The notes under the pieces were generated by a model that saw only the letters and a list, made by a program, of their open reading frames with translations, made no database searches and was not told the origin of the DNA. Shown here piece by piece: positions 17,457-29,509 of a stretch of 64,000 bases of DNA; positions within the stretch are counted from its first letter, which is position 1; each line of letters begins with the position of its first letter. Origin of the DNA: Actinomadura xylanilytica. GTDB taxonomy: Bacteria > Actinomycetota > Actinomycetes > Streptosporangiales > Streptosporangiaceae. The position numbers were made by a program, and so were the translations under genes. The DNA is taken from positions 1,177,751 through 1,241,750 of the forward strand of contig NZ_JASNWE010000001.1 of the NCBI RefSeq assembly GCF_030283145.1. The letters run 5' to 3'.

Positions 17457-18641
17457 TCAGTCCTCGGTCGCCGCGGCCAGCTGGCCGCATGCCCCGTCGA
17501 TCTCCCTGCCCCGAGTGTCGCGCACCGTGACCGGGACCCCGTGGGCCTCCAGGCGCCGCACGAACTCCTTCTCGTCCTGCGGCCGGGATGCGGTCCACTT
17601 GGACCCCGGCGTGGGGTTCAACGGGATCAGATTGACGTGTACGAGGTGGCCGCGCAAGAGCCTGCCGAGAAGATCCGCCCGCCACGCCTGGTCGTTGACG
17701 TCCTTGATCAGCGCGTACTCGATCGACACCCGGCGGCCCGACCGGCTCGCGTAGGCCCAGGCGGCGTCCAGCACCTCGGCGACCTTCCACCTGTTGTTGA
17801 TCGGGACCAGATCGTCGCGCAGCTCGTCGTCGGGCGCGTGCAGCGACACCGCGAGCCGCACCGACAGGTCCTCGGCGGCCAGCTTCTCGATCGCCGGGAC
17901 GAGGCCGACCGTGGACACCGTGACCGACCGCTGCGAGATGCCGAGGCCGCCGGGCGCCGGATCGGTGATCCTGCGGACCGCGCCGAGCACCGCCTTGTAG
18001 TTGGCCAGCGGTTCGCCCATGCCCATGAACACGATGTTGGACACCCGGCCCGGACCGCCCGGGACCCGGCCGCGGGCCAGCGCCCGCGCCCCCGCGGCGA
18101 CCTGCTCGACGATCTCCGCGGTGGACAGGTTGCGGGTCAGCCCCGCCTGCCCGGTCGCGCAGAACGGGCAGTTCATCCCGCAGCCGGCCTGGGACGACAC
18201 GCACATCGTGGTGCGGTCGGGGTAGCGCATCAGCACCGACTCGAACAGCACGCCGTCGAACGCCTTCCAGACATTCTTCAGCGTCCGGCCGTCATCGCAC
18301 GCCAGCTCCCGTACCGACGTGAGCAGCGGAGGCAGCAGCTCGGCCGTCAGCCGCTCCCGGATCGCGGCGGGCAGGTCGGTCATCTCGGCCGGGTCGTCGG
18401 CCAGGCGCGCGAAGTAGTGCCGGGAGAGCTGATCCGCGCGGAACGGCTTCTCCCCCAGTTCGACGACCGCCTCGCGGCGTTCGGCGGCGGTGAGGTCGGC
18501 GAGGTGCCGCGGCGGCTTGCCCCGGCGCGGCGCGGCGAAGACGAGCTTCGCCGGCGTCTTCTTGGCGGCTTGCGGCACGGCGGTCTCGGCGGCGGCGGGC
18601 TCGCTGGTGGGCTCGGCGGCTGACTCGGTGGTGGCAGACAT
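17457..18641 (-). CDS. rlmN: 23S rRNA / tRNA adenine C2-methyltransferase RlmN
   Basis: A 394-residue radical SAM methyltransferase. The iron-sulfur motif [11 protein letters not shown] is followed by [14 protein letters not shown] and S-L-H-A-P-D-D. The conserved C-terminal Cys is in G-A-C-G-Q-L. It methylates A2503 of 23S rRNA and A37 of some tRNAs. The ATG at 18641 has GGAGGG upstream. The first 40 residues are an Ala/Glu/Thr-rich extension not needed for the fold. Confidence 0.95.
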   Translation of the reverse strand: MSATTESAAEPTSEPAAAETAVPQAAKKTPAKLVFAAPRRGKPPRHLADLTAAERREAVVELGEKPFRADQLSRHYFARLADDPAEMTDLPAAIRERLTAELLPPLLTSVRELACDDGRTLKNVWKAFDGVLFESVLMRYPDRTTMCVSSQAGCGMNCPFCATGQAGLTRNLSTAEIVEQVAAGARALARGRVPGGPGRVSNIVFMGMGEPLANYKAVLGAVRRITDPAPGGLGISQRSVTVSTVGLVPAIEKLAAEDLSVRLAVSLHAPDDELRDDLVPINNRWKVAEVLDAAWAYASRSGRRVSIEYALIKDVNDQAWRADLLGRLLRGHLVHVNLIPLNPTPGSKWTASRPQDEKEFVRRLEAHGVPVTVRDTRGREIDGACGQLAAATED

Positions 18642-18753
18642 GGTCCCTCCAGTGTCGCAAACGCCGGCCGATGCCTCGTCCAGACGCCCGGACCCGCGCG
18701 GACGACTCGCGACATCCCTACGGACGGCGCCGTCTGCGACTAAGGTCTTGATC

Positions 18754-19896
18754 ATGTCGGTATTGCGCAGGGGTTCCACTTCGCCCCGGGGCGCCGCCAC
18801 GGTCGTCCACACAGAGGCCAGCCCCTACGGCAGCCGCCGTCTCGTCGTCGAGACCGACGACACCGTCACCGCGGCCTACCTGAAGGACTCCCGGGACGCC
18901 GTGATCGGCGCGGTCTGGATCGCGGGGCATCGCGTCGCGCCGTCCGAGCTCGACCGCTCGCGGCTGGACGCGGGGCGGCCTCCCGCCCTGCCCGCCTCGC
19001 ACGTGCGGCATCCGGGGGGACGCGCCTCGCTGGACGCCGAGACCCTCGAGGTCGTGTGGTTCGAGGAGGGCGACGGCGTGGCCCTCCTGGACTCCGGCGA
19101 GCCGCTCTGCGTCATCCCTGGATGGTCCGACATGGCCCGGGGCATCCCGGGCTACAGCCAGGAGGTCATCGAGCAGAGCCCGTTCGCGTTCCCCCTGGAC
19201 GACGAGATCAAGGAGTTCGGCCCCCGGATCGAGCGGGCGCGCGAGCACTGGAGCCGCTGCCGGACAGAGGGGTCCTGGGCCGATTTCCAGCAGTCCGTCC
19301 TGGGGCACCTGTTGCAGCGCCTCGGACCCGGTGGCCACTACTGGCACGATGTCGGACGCCAGCTCCCGGGAGGACGCGGCGGAGCGCTGCCCACCGTGGG
19401 CGTCTCCGAACGGCCCGCGCGCGGCGACCGTGAGTTCACCGTGCTGAGCACGGTCGGGATGAGCCGGCAGCGGATGCCCACCGTCGAGCTGTACGAGGAC
19501 GACGTCGCCCCGCACGGCCGGATCGAGCTCGCAGTGGCCACGTCCCTGCCGAGCCAGCGCGCCGGGAGTATCTTCCCGTGGCTGTCGCAGTACCCGTGGC
19601 GGTCGGTGACCTGGTTCGCGGCGGGCGACGTGGTCAAGTGGTATCACGAGTCCCACACGTTCCCTCTGAGCAACGGCGCATCCCCCTGGGAGGGGGTGCT
19701 GCTGCTGGAGGACCCGAGCAGACTGGACGGTCCGGCGGCTCCCGGCCTGTCCGGTCTTCAGGTCGGTGGCGATCCCGTGCGCTGGCTCTGGCTGGTGCCC
19801 ATCTCGGGTGAGGAGCACAGGTACGCCAAGAGCGAGGGGTCGGACGCCCTCGTCCGGCGGCTGGCCGAGCAGGGCCGTTCCTGGATCGTCACCTGA
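18754..19896 (+). CDS. SUFU-domain (suppressor of fused-like) protein
   Basis: A 380-residue protein. The C-terminal 170 residues match the bacterial SUFU pattern: a strand with P-H-G-R-I-E-L-A, then W-L-S-Q-Y-P-W, then the [10 protein letters not shown] segment, and late [10 protein letters not shown]. The N-terminal half is a separate domain I do not recognise. Bacterial SUFU proteins are common in actinobacteria and some act as immunity proteins to polymorphic toxins. No toxin gene is adjacent here, so a function is not assigned. Confidence 0.65.
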   Translation: MSVLRRGSTSPRGAATVVHTEASPYGSRRLVVETDDTVTAAYLKDSRDAVIGAVWIAGHRVAPSELDRSRLDAGRPPALPASHVRHPGGRASLDAETLEVVWFEEGDGVALLDSGEPLCVIPGWSDMARGIPGYSQEVIEQSPFAFPLDDEIKEFGPRIERAREHWSRCRTEGSWADFQQSVLGHLLQRLGPGGHYWHDVGRQLPGGRGGALPTVGVSERPARGDREFTVLSTVGMSRQRMPTVELYEDDVAPHGRIELAVATSLPSQRAGSIFPWLSQYPWRSVTWFAAGDVVKWYHESHTFPLSNGASPWEGVLLLEDPSRLDGPAAPGLSGLQVGGDPVRWLWLVPISGEEHRYAKSEGSDALVRRLAEQGRSWIVT

Positions 19897-19957
19897 CCCG
19901 CCCGTCCGGGCGCCCGCCCAGAGCGCCCGCCCAGGGCGTCTGCACAGGGCGCCCGCT

Positions 19958-20899
19958 TCAGCCTGGAGGGGCGAACAGTTCGAGGAGGAGCCACACGACG
20001 GGGGCCGTCGCGACCAGCGAGTCGAGCCGGTCCATCACACCGCCATGGCCGGGCAGCAAGGTGCCCATGTCCTTGATGCCGAGGTCCCGCTTGATCACCG
20101 ACTCGATCAGGTCGCCGACGGTGGCGGTGAACACCGCGGCCAGGCCGATCAGGACGCCGTGCCAGACCTGACCGTCGTCCAGCAGCCACCAGACCAGCCA
20201 CGCGCCGACGGCCATGCACGTGAGCACCGAGCCGGCGAGGCCCTCCCACGTCTTCTTCGGGCTGATGGTGGGCGCCATCTTGTGCTTGCCGAGGAACGAT
20301 CCGGCGAAGTAGCCGCCGATGTCGCTGGCCACGGTGATCGCCACGAAGATCACGATGCGGTCGTCGCCGTCGTCGGGACGCATGAGCAGCGCCACGATGC
20401 CGCCCATCAGCACCAGGTAGCCGGCCATGAACACGCCGGCGGTCACGTCCCGGACGTATCCGTCGGCCCCGTCCAGTACCCGGGTCATCATCACGGCCAG
20501 CACGGTCAGCGACACGCCCGCGACCAGGCCGGTGGTGCCCCACACGTACGCGACGACGGGCGCGGCCACCACCCCGGTCGCCAGCGGGATGAACGGCGCC
20601 CGGACGCCACGGGTCCCGAACGCGCCGGCCAGCTCGCGCATGCCGAGGAGCAGGAAGACCACCATCACACCGAGGAAGATCTCCTTCACGGTGTACATGG
20701 AGATCAGGACCAGGGCGCCGAGGGTCACCCCGACGCCGATGGCGAGCGGCAGATTGCGTCCCGCCTTGCCCTGCGGGCCCGTCCCGTCCGGCGAGGACGC
20801 GGACGGGTCCGGCGTGGTTCCGCGGGGCGTACCGGGCACGGGCGCCTCCGGCTCACCCGGGGAGCCCGCGGGCTCCCCGGTCTCGTCGAGTTCCATCAC
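19958..20899 (-). CDS. cdsA: Phosphatidate cytidylyltransferase
   Basis: A 313-residue membrane enzyme that makes CDP-diacylglycerol from phosphatidate and CTP. A 45-residue Pro/Gly-rich tail precedes about eight helices. The family signature is near the C-terminus: [11 protein letters not shown] followed by [14 protein letters not shown]. Its start overlaps the frr stop by four bases, so the two are coupled. Confidence 0.94.
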   Translation of the reverse strand: MMELDETGEPAGSPGEPEAPVPGTPRGTTPDPSASSPDGTGPQGKAGRNLPLAIGVGVTLGALVLISMYTVKEIFLGVMVVFLLLGMRELAGAFGTRGVRAPFIPLATGVVAAPVVAYVWGTTGLVAGVSLTVLAVMMTRVLDGADGYVRDVTAGVFMAGYLVLMGGIVALLMRPDDGDDRIVIFVAITVASDIGGYFAGSFLGKHKMAPTISPKKTWEGLAGSVLTCMAVGAWLVWWLLDDGQVWHGVLIGLAAVFTATVGDLIESVIKRDLGIKDMGTLLPGHGGVMDRLDSLVATAPVVWLLLELFAPPG

Positions 20900-21465
20900 A
20901 CTTCGAGCAGTTCGGCCTTCTTGTGCTCGAGAAGCTCGTCGATCTGCGCCACGTACCTGTGCGTGGCGTCGTCGAGCTCCTTCTCGGCACGCCTGACCTC
21001 GTCCTCGCCGGCATCGCCGTCCTTGACGAGCTTGTCGAGGGTGTCCTTGGTCCGGCGGCGGATGTTGCGGATGGAGATCTTGCTGTCCTCCGCCTTGCCC
21101 CCGGCGACCTTGATGAACTCCCGGCGGCGCTCCTCGGACAGGTCGGGGAACACCACCCGGAGGACGTTGCCGTCGTTGGTGGGGTTGACGCCGAGGTCGC
21201 TGTCGCGGATCGCCTTCTCCACCGCCTGCATGGAGGACTTGTCGAAGACCTGCACGATGACCATGCGCGGCTCGGGCAGGGTGAAGGACGCCAGCTGGTT
21301 GATCGGCGTCGGCGTACCGTAGTACTCGGCAGTGATCTTGTTGAACATGGCGGGGGTGACCCGGCCGGTGCGGATGGCCTGGAAGTCCTCCTTGGCGACC
21401 GCGACCGCCTTCTCCATCTTCTCCTCGGCCTCGAGGAGGGTCTCGTCGATCACTTCGACTCCCAT
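20896..21465 (-). CDS. frr: Ribosome recycling factor
   Basis: A 189-residue protein with the RRF core [10 protein letters not shown], then [11 protein letters not shown] and I-R-N-I-R-R-R. It splits post-termination ribosomes with EF-G. It lies 44 bases after pyrH in the usual rpsB-tsf-pyrH-frr order. Confidence 0.95.
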   Translation of the reverse strand: MGVEVIDETLLEAEEKMEKAVAVAKEDFQAIRTGRVTPAMFNKITAEYYGTPTPINQLASFTLPEPRMVIVQVFDKSSMQAVEKAIRDSDLGVNPTNDGNVLRVVFPDLSEERRREFIKVAGGKAEDSKISIRNIRRRTKDTLDKLVKDGDAGEDEVRRAEKELDDATHRYVAQIDELLEHKKAELLEV

Positions 21466-21509
21466 GTCATCTGGTCGGCCCTTGCGCTGCCGCCAAGGGG
21501 CTCGGGTGG

Positions 21510-23181
<1,672 letters not shown>

Positions 23182-23228
23182 CGCTCTTTCGTCTCTGTCG
23201 TGGTGGGAAGACTGCGCGGAGACCGGGC

Positions 23229-23253
23229 CCCGGGGCGGCGGCGCCGCCCCGGG
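23229..23253. terminator. Intercistronic hairpin between rpsB and tsf
   Basis: CCCGGGGCGGC pairs perfectly with GCCGCCCCGGG across three bases, 11-36 bases past the rpsB stop. There is no U-tract, so it is more likely a partial attenuator or an mRNA-processing/stability element than a full terminator. Confidence 0.5.
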
Positions 23254-23264
23254 ACCCCGCGTCG

Positions 23265-24275
23265 TCAGCTCTGCTCGGCCTCGGTGGCCGGGGCCTCAGC
23301 GGCCGGAGCCTCAGCGGCCTCAGTGGCCTCCGCGGCCGGAGCGGTCTCCTCGGCGGCCGGGACCACGCCCTCCTGCGCCTCGGCGGCGGCAGCGGCGTCG
23401 GCGGCGGGCTCACCGGTCACGACGGCGGCGGCAGCGGACTCGTCGGCCACGGCGTCCTTGGCCGTCTCGGCGCCGGACTCCGCCTTCTTGCTCTCCAGCA
23501 GTTCCCGCTCCCACTCGGCCAGCGGCTCGGCGGCGGTCGCGCCGCCCTCGGCCGGCTTGTCGTCCCCGCCGGACGCGGCGCCCGCGCGGGCGATGAGGCC
23601 GTCGGCGACGGAGTCGGCCACGACGCGGGTCAGCAGCCCGACGCTGCGGATGGCGTCGTCGTTGCCCGGGATCGGGTAGTCGACCTCGTCGGGGTCGCAG
23701 TTGGTGTCGAGGATCGCGACGACCGGGATGCCGAGCTTCTTGGCCTCGTTGACCGCGATGTGCTCCTTCTTGGTGTCCACGATCCAGATGGCGCTCGGAA
23801 CCTTCGCCATGTCGCGGATACCGCCGAGGGTGCGCTCCAGCTTGTCCTTCTCGCGGCGCAGGCCGAGGAGCTCCTTCTTGGTCATGCCGGAGCCGGCCAC
23901 GTCGTCGTAGTTGATCTCCTCCAGCTCCTTGAGCCGGGTGAGCCGCTTGTGCACGGTGGAGAAGTTGGTGAGCATGCCGCCCAGCCAGCGCTGGTTGACG
24001 TACGGCATCCCGACCCGGGTGGCCTGCTCCGAGATGGCCTCCTGGGCCTGCTTCTTGGTGCCGACGAACAGGATCGTGCCCCCGTGGGCGACCGTGGCCT
24101 TGACGAACTCGAAGGCCCGGTCGATGTAGGACAGCGACTGCTGGAGGTCGATGATGTAAATGCCGTTGCGGTCCGTGAGGATGAAGCGCTTCATCTTCGG
24201 GTTCCACCGACGAGTCTGGTGGCCGAAGTGGACGCCGCTCTCGAGGAGCTGCCGCATGGTGACGACGGGTGCCAT
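23265..24275 (-). CDS. rpsB: 30S ribosomal protein S2 with long Ala/Glu-rich tail
   Basis: A 336-residue S2. The conserved part runs from [15 protein letters not shown] to about residue 230, with I-V-D-T-K-K-E-H and N-C-D-P-D-E-V-D-Y. The last roughly 100 residues are Ala/Glu/Thr-rich and low complexity, a known habit of actinobacterial S2. The ATG at 24275 was chosen because the S2 family starts here; the frame is open further upstream. Confidence 0.95.
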   Translation of the reverse strand: MAPVVTMRQLLESGVHFGHQTRRWNPKMKRFILTDRNGIYIIDLQQSLSYIDRAFEFVKATVAHGGTILFVGTKKQAQEAISEQATRVGMPYVNQRWLGGMLTNFSTVHKRLTRLKELEEINYDDVAGSGMTKKELLGLRREKDKLERTLGGIRDMAKVPSAIWIVDTKKEHIAVNEAKKLGIPVVAILDTNCDPDEVDYPIPGNDDAIRSVGLLTRVVADSVADGLIARAGAASGGDDKPAEGGATAAEPLAEWERELLESKKAESGAETAKDAVADESAAAAVVTGEPAADAAAAAEAQEGVVPAAEETAPAAEATEAAEAPAAEAPATEAEQS

Positions 24276-24456
24276 AGCCCGTGTTCTCCTGTCCGGCCCG
24301 AATACGGGCCACGTCTCGGTTGTCGTCTGCGCACGGACACCGGCCCCACCGTCGTACCGACGGACCGAGAGGCTGTGCCCCACCGGCGAGATGCAGGTGG
24401 CTGGCGAGCGCGTGAATTCGGCCGCCCGGGTATGCACCCGGCGCGACCGTTTACCA

Positions 24457-24462
24457 AGTCTA
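24457..24462 (-). promoter_or_regulatory. Candidate rpsB promoter -10 (TAGACT)
   Basis: Read leftward, TAGACT is a near-consensus sigma-70 -10 box about 180 bases before the rpsB ATG. No good -35 is seen. The resulting leader would contain a small hairpin at 24295-24310 (GGCCCG, 4-base loop), just upstream of the ribosome site, which could host autoregulation by S2. Confidence 0.4.
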
Positions 24463-24580
24463 CGGGACGCACGCCGCACACGTGGAATCAACCGGACCCG
24501 GGGGCCCGGGATCGCCGAGGTTTTCCACAATTCGTGCCGGGTCTGGCCCGGGCGCGGACCCGGTCGGCAGGCTGCAAAGT

Positions 24581-25261
24581 ATGACCCTGCTCACAGTGAT
24601 GATGATCCTGACCACCACCGCGGCCCCCGCCCAATGGCACTGGCCGCTGTCCCCCGTGCCCGGGATCGTACGGGGATTCTCCCCGCCCGCCCTGCCCTGG
24701 GGCCCCGGCCATCGCGGCGTTGACCTGGCCGCCCGCCCTGGGCAGCCCGTGTACGCCGCCGGAGCGGGCCGAATCTCGTACGCCGGACGGCTCGCCGGGC
24801 GCGGCGTCATCGCGGTCACCCACGGCGCCCTCCGCACCACGTACCTGCCGGTGCGCCCGACCGTCCGGACGGGCCGCCAGGTCGCCTCCGGCGCCCGTAT
24901 CGGCGTCGTCGAGAACGGCCCGTTCCACTGCTCCAGCGCCTGCCTGCACTGGGGATTGCGTCGCGGGGCGGTCTATCTCGACCCGCTCAGCCTGGTGGGG
25001 CACCGCGTACGGCTGCTCCCCCACTGGCGCCCGCCAGAGCGACCTGCACCGGTGTCACGTCCCGCACCTGCGGAGCGACCGCACCAGATGGAGCTACGCG
25101 ACGCGGCGACGGCGGGCGGCGGGGCGTTGACCGGCATGCTGCTGGCGTTCGCGCTCCTGTTCGTATGGCGGCAAGGACGCCCGCGACGGCGAACGGCCCT
25201 GCGCCAGCCCCCGGACGTCATCGACCTGGCCCAAGAGCGCCGCCTACGGCGAACACCCTGA
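24581..25261 (+). CDS. M23-family peptidase-like protein with altered metal site
   Basis: A 226-residue exported protein: signal-like N-terminus (1-17), an LytM/M23 domain (about 20-145), and a C-terminal membrane helix (about 180-200) with a basic tail. H-R-G-V-D-L-A-A supplies the first zinc ligands. The usual H-x-H is C-L-H-W-G, so one catalytic His is replaced by Cys. The enzyme may be inactive and act as an amidase activator or wall-binding protein. It is divergent from rpsB, as in many actinobacteria. Confidence 0.8.
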   Translation: MTLLTVMMILTTTAAPAQWHWPLSPVPGIVRGFSPPALPWGPGHRGVDLAARPGQPVYAAGAGRISYAGRLAGRGVIAVTHGALRTTYLPVRPTVRTGRQVASGARIGVVENGPFHCSSACLHWGLRRGAVYLDPLSLVGHRVRLLPHWRPPERPAPVSRPAPAERPHQMELRDAATAGGGALTGMLLAFALLFVWRQGRPRRRTALRQPPDVIDLAQERRLRRTP

Positions 25262-25314
25262 CCAGCCTGCGTCGAGGCGTCCAGGGCCGCCTCCTCTCCC
25301 GCGACGCGCTCTCG

Positions 25315-26238
25315 CTATGACTCGCTGGCGCCGCGCGGGTGGGCCTGCCGGTGGACCTGTTTGAGCCGCTCGGCCGAGACGTGCGTGTAGAGCTGGGTGG
25401 TCTGCAACGAGGCGTGCCCCAGAATCTCCTGGACGCTCCGCAGGTCCGCACCCCCCTCCAGTAGGTGGGTGGCGGCGCTATGGCGCAGTCCGTGGGGGCT
25501 GAGGTCGGGTACGTCACCCACCTCGGCGATCCGTCCGTGCACGACCCTCCGGGCGCTGGTGGGGTGCAGGCGTCCCCCTCGCGCGCCGAGGAACAGGGCC
25601 GGGCCGCTGTCCTTGGTGCTGAGGGCGGGACGTCCCGCCCTCAGCCAGTCCTGCACAGACCGTACGGCGGGTTCTCCCATGGGCACGGTGCGTTCTCTGC
25701 CGCCCTTGCCCAACACCCGGGCGGTTCTGCGGCCGGTGTCCAGGTCGTCGATGTCGAGCCCGCACAGTTCGCTGACCCGTACGCCGGTGCCGTAGAGCAC
25801 TTCGAGGATCGCCAGGTCCCTCAACCCGAGCGGCCCTTGGGCCTCCACCTCGTCCAGGAGCCGGGCGGCGTCGTCCTGGGTGATCACCGCGGGCAGATCA
25901 CGTTGTGCCTTGGGGGTCCCCAGCAGCACGCCCGGGTCACTGGGAATCAGGCCACGCCGGTACAGGTGGCCGGTGAACGCGCGGGCGGCGGCGGTGCGGC
26001 GCGCGAGGGTCGCTCGAGACCGGCCCAGGGCGTGCTGGTGTGCGAGCCAGGCACGCAGCACGCCGATCTCCATTCCTGCGGGCTCGTCCACCCCGACGTC
26101 CGCGGCGTACCGGCACAGGTCTGCGAGGTCGCCCAGGTAGGCGCGGAGCGTGTGCGGCGACACGCCCCTCTCGGCGCGCAGGTGGCGCTCGAACTCGGCG
26201 ACCGCCTCCCTGAGCGGAGCGGCGTCGTCATCGGTGGG
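25315..26238 (-). CDS. xerC: Tyrosine recombinase XerC
   Basis: About 307 residues. The N-terminal core-binding domain (SAM-like) has L-R-A-Y-L-G-D-L. The catalytic domain has the Arg in G-T-G-V-R-V-S-E-L, Lys in [18 protein letters not shown], the late His in L-G-H-A-S-L and Tyr in Y-T-H-V. It resolves chromosome dimers at dif with a partner. The GTG at 26238 gives the normal length; a longer ATG start at 26358 adds an Arg-rich leader. It is a housekeeping gene here and lies outside the integrated element. Confidence 0.88.
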   Translation of the reverse strand, partial: PTDDDAAPLREAVAEFERHLRAERGVSPHTLRAYLGDLADLCRYAADVGVDEPAGMEIGVLRAWLAHQHALGRSRATLARRTAAARAFTGHLYRRGLIPSDPGVLLGTPKAQRDLPAVITQDDAARLLDEVEAQGPLGLRDLAILEVLYGTGVRVSELCGLDIDDLDTGRRTARVLGKGGRERTVPMGEPAVRSVQDWLRAGRPALSTKDSGPALFLGARGGRLHPTSARRVVHGRIAEVGDVPDLSPHGLRHSAATHLLEGGADLRSVQEILGHASLQTTQLYTHVSAERLKQVHRQAHPRGASES

Positions 26239-26396
26239 CACAGCCGCCACGCTGCGCCACGATCTCCGCCGGCGCAAGCACCGAAACCCGTTTTCCGCCG
26301 AATCGCCGTGATCTCGCGGCGAGTTATCCACAGAACGCCGTTCGCCTGGTGCTCTCACCGCCGACCCGGCACCGTCGAAGACCGGAGGTGAGGCGC

Positions 26397-26747
26397 ATGA
26401 ACGCCAACATCAGCCTGGGGCGGCGCGGCGAGGACGCGGCGGTCGGCTACCTGGACCGGATCGGCTGGACCGTCCTCGCGCGCAACTGGAGGTGCCGGGA
26501 GGGCGAGATCGACATCGTCGCCCACGACGGGCGGCGGCACGTCGTCTGCGAGGTCAAGACCCGCAGCTCCACCGCCTACGGCGGGCCGCTCGAAGCGATC
26601 AACGCCGGCAAGGCCGCCCGCCTACGGCGGCTGGCCTGGCGCTGGGCCACGGCCCACGGCGTCCGGGGCGAGCTCCGGGTGGACGTGATCGGTCTGCTCA
26701 CCGTCGACGGCGGGTTCCTCCTCGAGCACCACCGGGAGGTGTGCTGA
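26397..26747 (+). CDS. yraN: YraN family (UPF0102) nuclease-like protein
   Basis: A 116-residue protein with a restriction-endonuclease-like core: G-R-R-G-E-D-A-A near the start, then [10 protein letters not shown] and V-C-E-V-K-T-R, which give the D and E-x-K metal residues. Activity has not been generally shown for the family. It is immediately followed by comM with no spacer. Confidence 0.9.
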   Translation: MNANISLGRRGEDAAVGYLDRIGWTVLARNWRCREGEIDIVAHDGRRHVVCEVKTRSSTAYGGPLEAINAGKAARLRRLAWRWATAHGVRGELRVDVIGLLTVDGGFLLEHHREVC

Positions 26748-27706
26748 ATGACCCTCGCCAAGACCCGTTCGGTGTCCCTGGTCGGCGTGGACGGCTTCGT
26801 GGTGGACGTGGAGGCGGCCATCACCAGCGGCGTGCCCGGCCTGCATCTGGTGGGCCTGCCCGACGCCGCGCTCAGCGAGGCCCGCGACCGGGTGCGGGCC
26901 GCCATCTACAACTCGGGGGAGGACTGGCCTAACCGGCACGTCACTGTTTCCCTGTTCCCCGCCAGTCTGCCCAAGCGGGGCTCGACGTTCGACTGCGCGA
27001 TCGCGGTCGCGCTGCTGGCCGCCGCCGAGGCGGTGCCGCCGCGCTCCTGCGCCGGGCTGGTGCTGATCGGCGAACTCGGCCTGGACGGGCGGATCCGCGC
27101 CATCCCCGGCGTCCTGCCCGCCGTGCTCGCCGCCGCCAACGCGGGCTGCCGCACCGTCGTCGTGCCCCGCGCCAACGCGGCCGAGGCCGAACTGGTCCCG
27201 GACATGGAGGTGATCTCCGCGGGAACGCTGCGCGGCCTGCTGTGCATCCTCCGCGACGAACCGCCCCCTCAGGAGGCCGACGAAGACCACCCGCCCCCGA
27301 CCGCCCCGTCCGACGGGCTCACCATCCGGCGCCCGGACCGGCGAACCGGGCTCGACCTGGCCGATGTGCGTGGCCAGGCCGAGGCCCGCCGCGCGCTGGA
27401 GATCAGCGCGGCGGGAGGCCACCATCTCTTCTTCTCCGGCCCGCCGGGCTGCGGGAAGACGATGCTGGCCGAGCGCCTGCCGACGCTGATGCCCCCGCTC
27501 GAACCCGACTCGGCGCTCGAGGTGACGGCGATCCACTCGGTCGCGGGCACCCTCCCGCCGGGCCAGCCGCTGATCACAAGGCCGCCGTTCTACGCACCGC
27601 ACCACACCGCCACCCGGGCGGCGATGGTCGGCGGCGGGTCGGGCCGCCTGCTGCAACCCGGCGCCGTCTCCCTGGCACATCGAGGCATCCTCTTCCTGGA
27701 CGAGGC
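26748..27706 (+). pseudogene. comM: comM/yifB Mg-chelatase-like ATPase, 5' part, interrupted by the element
   Basis: This part encodes the N-terminal Lon-like domain (from S-L-V-G-V-D-G-F-V-V-D-V), and then the AAA+ start with Walker A G-P-P-G-C-G-K-T. It runs into Walker B (I-L-F-L-D-E-A), where the integrated element begins. Translation runs on into element DNA and stops at 27731 after eight foreign codons. In Gram-negative bacteria ComM is a branch-migration helicase used in transformation. The actinobacterial orthologue, often called YifB, is less studied. The rest of the gene resumes at 33148. Confidence 0.93.
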
Positions 27707-27727
27707 CAGGGAGGCAGACACACACCG
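27683..27727. other. attL: left junction of the element with comM
   Basis: comM sequence (G-I-L-F-L-D-E codons) passes into element sequence at a GAGGC core (27702-27706), also present at 33143-33147. The outer arm ACACCG at 27722-27727 is the mirror of CGGTGT at 33119-33124 in the rebuilt attP. The dyad centre falls between G and A of the core, so GA is the predicted crossover dinucleotide. Confidence 0.78.
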
Positions 27728-27781
27728 CTAGCCCTGGTCTCACTCGCCACAGGTCAAGAGCAACCCTGCTGCTCAGGCAGG

Positions 27782-29509
27782 ATGATCTCAGGAGGCGAGT
27801 TGAAGAACCGAGAGCCCAAGCGAGTCCTGGGCGTGGTCCGCCTGTCCAACCTCACGGACGACACGTCTAGTCCTGAGAGGCAGCGAGAGAAGGTCCACTA
27901 CTGGGCCAAGCTGCATGACGCGCGCATCGTAGGCATCGCAGAAGACCTTGACGTGTCCGCTATCAGCGCCTCCCCATGGGAGCGGCCTGACCTCAAGCGA
28001 TGGCTCGACAAGCCTGACGAATATGACGTGATCGTCGCTTGGAAGCTCGATCGACTCGCCAGGAAGACCAAGGACTTCCTAGAACTCCTGGAATGGGCAG
28101 ACAAGCACTCTGTTCAAATCGTCGCCGTAGACGACGGTATCGACCTGTCAACGGACATCGGTCGCATGGTCGCCACGATCCTCGCCGTGTTCGGGGAATT
28201 CGAGGGTAAGACCATGAAGAAGCGAGCTAAGGACGCTTACGAACACAACATCCGTGCCGGTAAGTGGCGTGGTGGCTTCCTGCCTTATGGCTACAGGCCA
28301 GTGAAGAGCGAAGATGGATGGGTTCTTGAGCCCGATCCTGAGACATCGGAGATCCTCCGAGAGGTTGTCCAAAAGATCATTGCTGGTACCTCGGCAAATC
28401 AGGTCATCAGAGATCTCAACGCGCGCAATGTACCAACGTCCCTAGATGTGCAGCGAATCAGGAAGGGCAAGGAGCCCAAGGGCACACAATGGCGAGTGGC
28501 CAACCTTCTCAAGATGCTTCGTTCCAAGACTCTACTCGGCCAGTACGAGGCAGACGGCTCTCAATATAGCCAAGGAAAGAAGAAGGTCATCAGTGGGGAT
28601 GACGGCCTTCCCCTTCAGAGGGCGGAGCCTCTTATTTCACTTGCAGAGTGGGAAGATCTTCAAACTCGTCTAGACAGGAACTCAAGCAAGCAAAGCGGCA
28701 ACCGACAGGACGCGGCTCCATTGATGCGTATCGCCTTCTGTGCGGTCTGCCAACGACCCATGTACCGGTCGGGTGGTAGAAACCAGCTCTACTATCGTTG
28801 CTCTTCAGTCGCAGAGACAAGCGTCAAATGTGGCAACCGATCCGTAGGTACAGACTACCTCGAAGGAATTCTTGAGGAGAGTGTTCTAGACCTTCTCGGA
28901 GATGTTGAGAAGCTGGAGAAAATCACGATCCCGGGAGAGGATCACACCGAAGAGCTTGAGCAAGTTAAGCGCGTCATGGCTGAGGCTAGAGGAGAGAAAG
29001 ACAAGGGTTACTACGACTATCCGGGCGGGGAAGACGAATACGAAGAGCGCATGGCGAAGCTTGCAGCCAGGCGCAACCAACTTGCCTCACTCCCCAACAT
29101 CCCTACTCGAATCGAGTGGCAGAAGACAGGCGAAAAGTTCCGAGACCACTGGGCCAAACTCGACACAGACGACAGAAGGCAATTCCTTCTAGACGCAAGC
29201 GTGAGGATAGAGGTACTTCACTGGCCAGCGCCAATTTCGACAGATGCCAGCGCCTACCCTGATGCACCAACAGCCAAGGTCGGGGGTCTGACATACCACC
29301 TTGCACCAACAACCTCGGAGAACAAGCGCTACGCACTCCCGGAGCCAATCGTCACGGTGAATCTCGGAGACTTGGCCGAACTATATGCGCGAGCTACCGG
29401 CCTAAACGTAGACAGCCCTGAGGTTCAGGAATGGGCCAAACGAAAGTTTGAGGGACCGACAGAGGAAAAACGTCAGGCGGTCCTTGACGGTAAGGAATCC
29501 ATACGATGA
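27782..29509 (+). CDS. int: Large serine recombinase (phage-type integrase)
   Basis: About 575 residues. The catalytic N-terminal domain has V-V-R-L-S-N with the nucleophile Ser22, and the helix segment A-W-K-L-D-R-L-A-R. A recombinase domain follows with G-G-F-L-P-Y-G-Y and T-S-A-N-Q-V-I-R-D-L-N. A zinc ribbon near 314-350 (C-A-V-C ... R-C ... K-C-G) and a charged coiled coil near 375-430 complete the family layout. It joins attP and attB and, with a directionality factor, excises the element. ATG 27782 is 80 bases inside attL; a TTG at 27800 has a better GGAGG site and is an alternative start. The frame is open upstream only because it crosses comM in another frame. Confidence 0.93.
   Translation: MISGGELKNREPKRVLGVVRLSNLTDDTSSPERQREKVHYWAKLHDARIVGIAEDLDVSAISASPWERPDLKRWLDKPDEYDVIVAWKLDRLARKTKDFLELLEWADKHSVQIVAVDDGIDLSTDIGRMVATILAVFGEFEGKTMKKRAKDAYEHNIRAGKWRGGFLPYGYRPVKSEDGWVLEPDPETSEILREVVQKIIAGTSANQVIRDLNARNVPTSLDVQRIRKGKEPKGTQWRVANLLKMLRSKTLLGQYEADGSQYSQGKKKVISGDDGLPLQRAEPLISLAEWEDLQTRLDRNSSKQSGNRQDAAPLMRIAFCAVCQRPMYRSGGRNQLYYRCSSVAETSVKCGNRSVGTDYLEGILEESVLDLLGDVEKLEKITIPGEDHTEELEQVKRVMAEARGEKDKGYYDYPGGEDEYEERMAKLAARRNQLASLPNIPTRIEWQKTGEKFRDHWAKLDTDDRRQFLLDASVRIEVLHWPAPISTDASAYPDAPTAKVGGLTYHLAPTTSENKRYALPEPIVTVNLGDLAELYARATGLNVDSPEVQEWAKRKFEGPTEEKRQAVLDGKESIR

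Noticed and set aside
25315..26238. xerC as the integrase of the element
   Set aside because: It lies outside both att sites, has the GC of the host and matches the housekeeping XerC gene in its usual place. The serine integrase inside the element explains the junctions.
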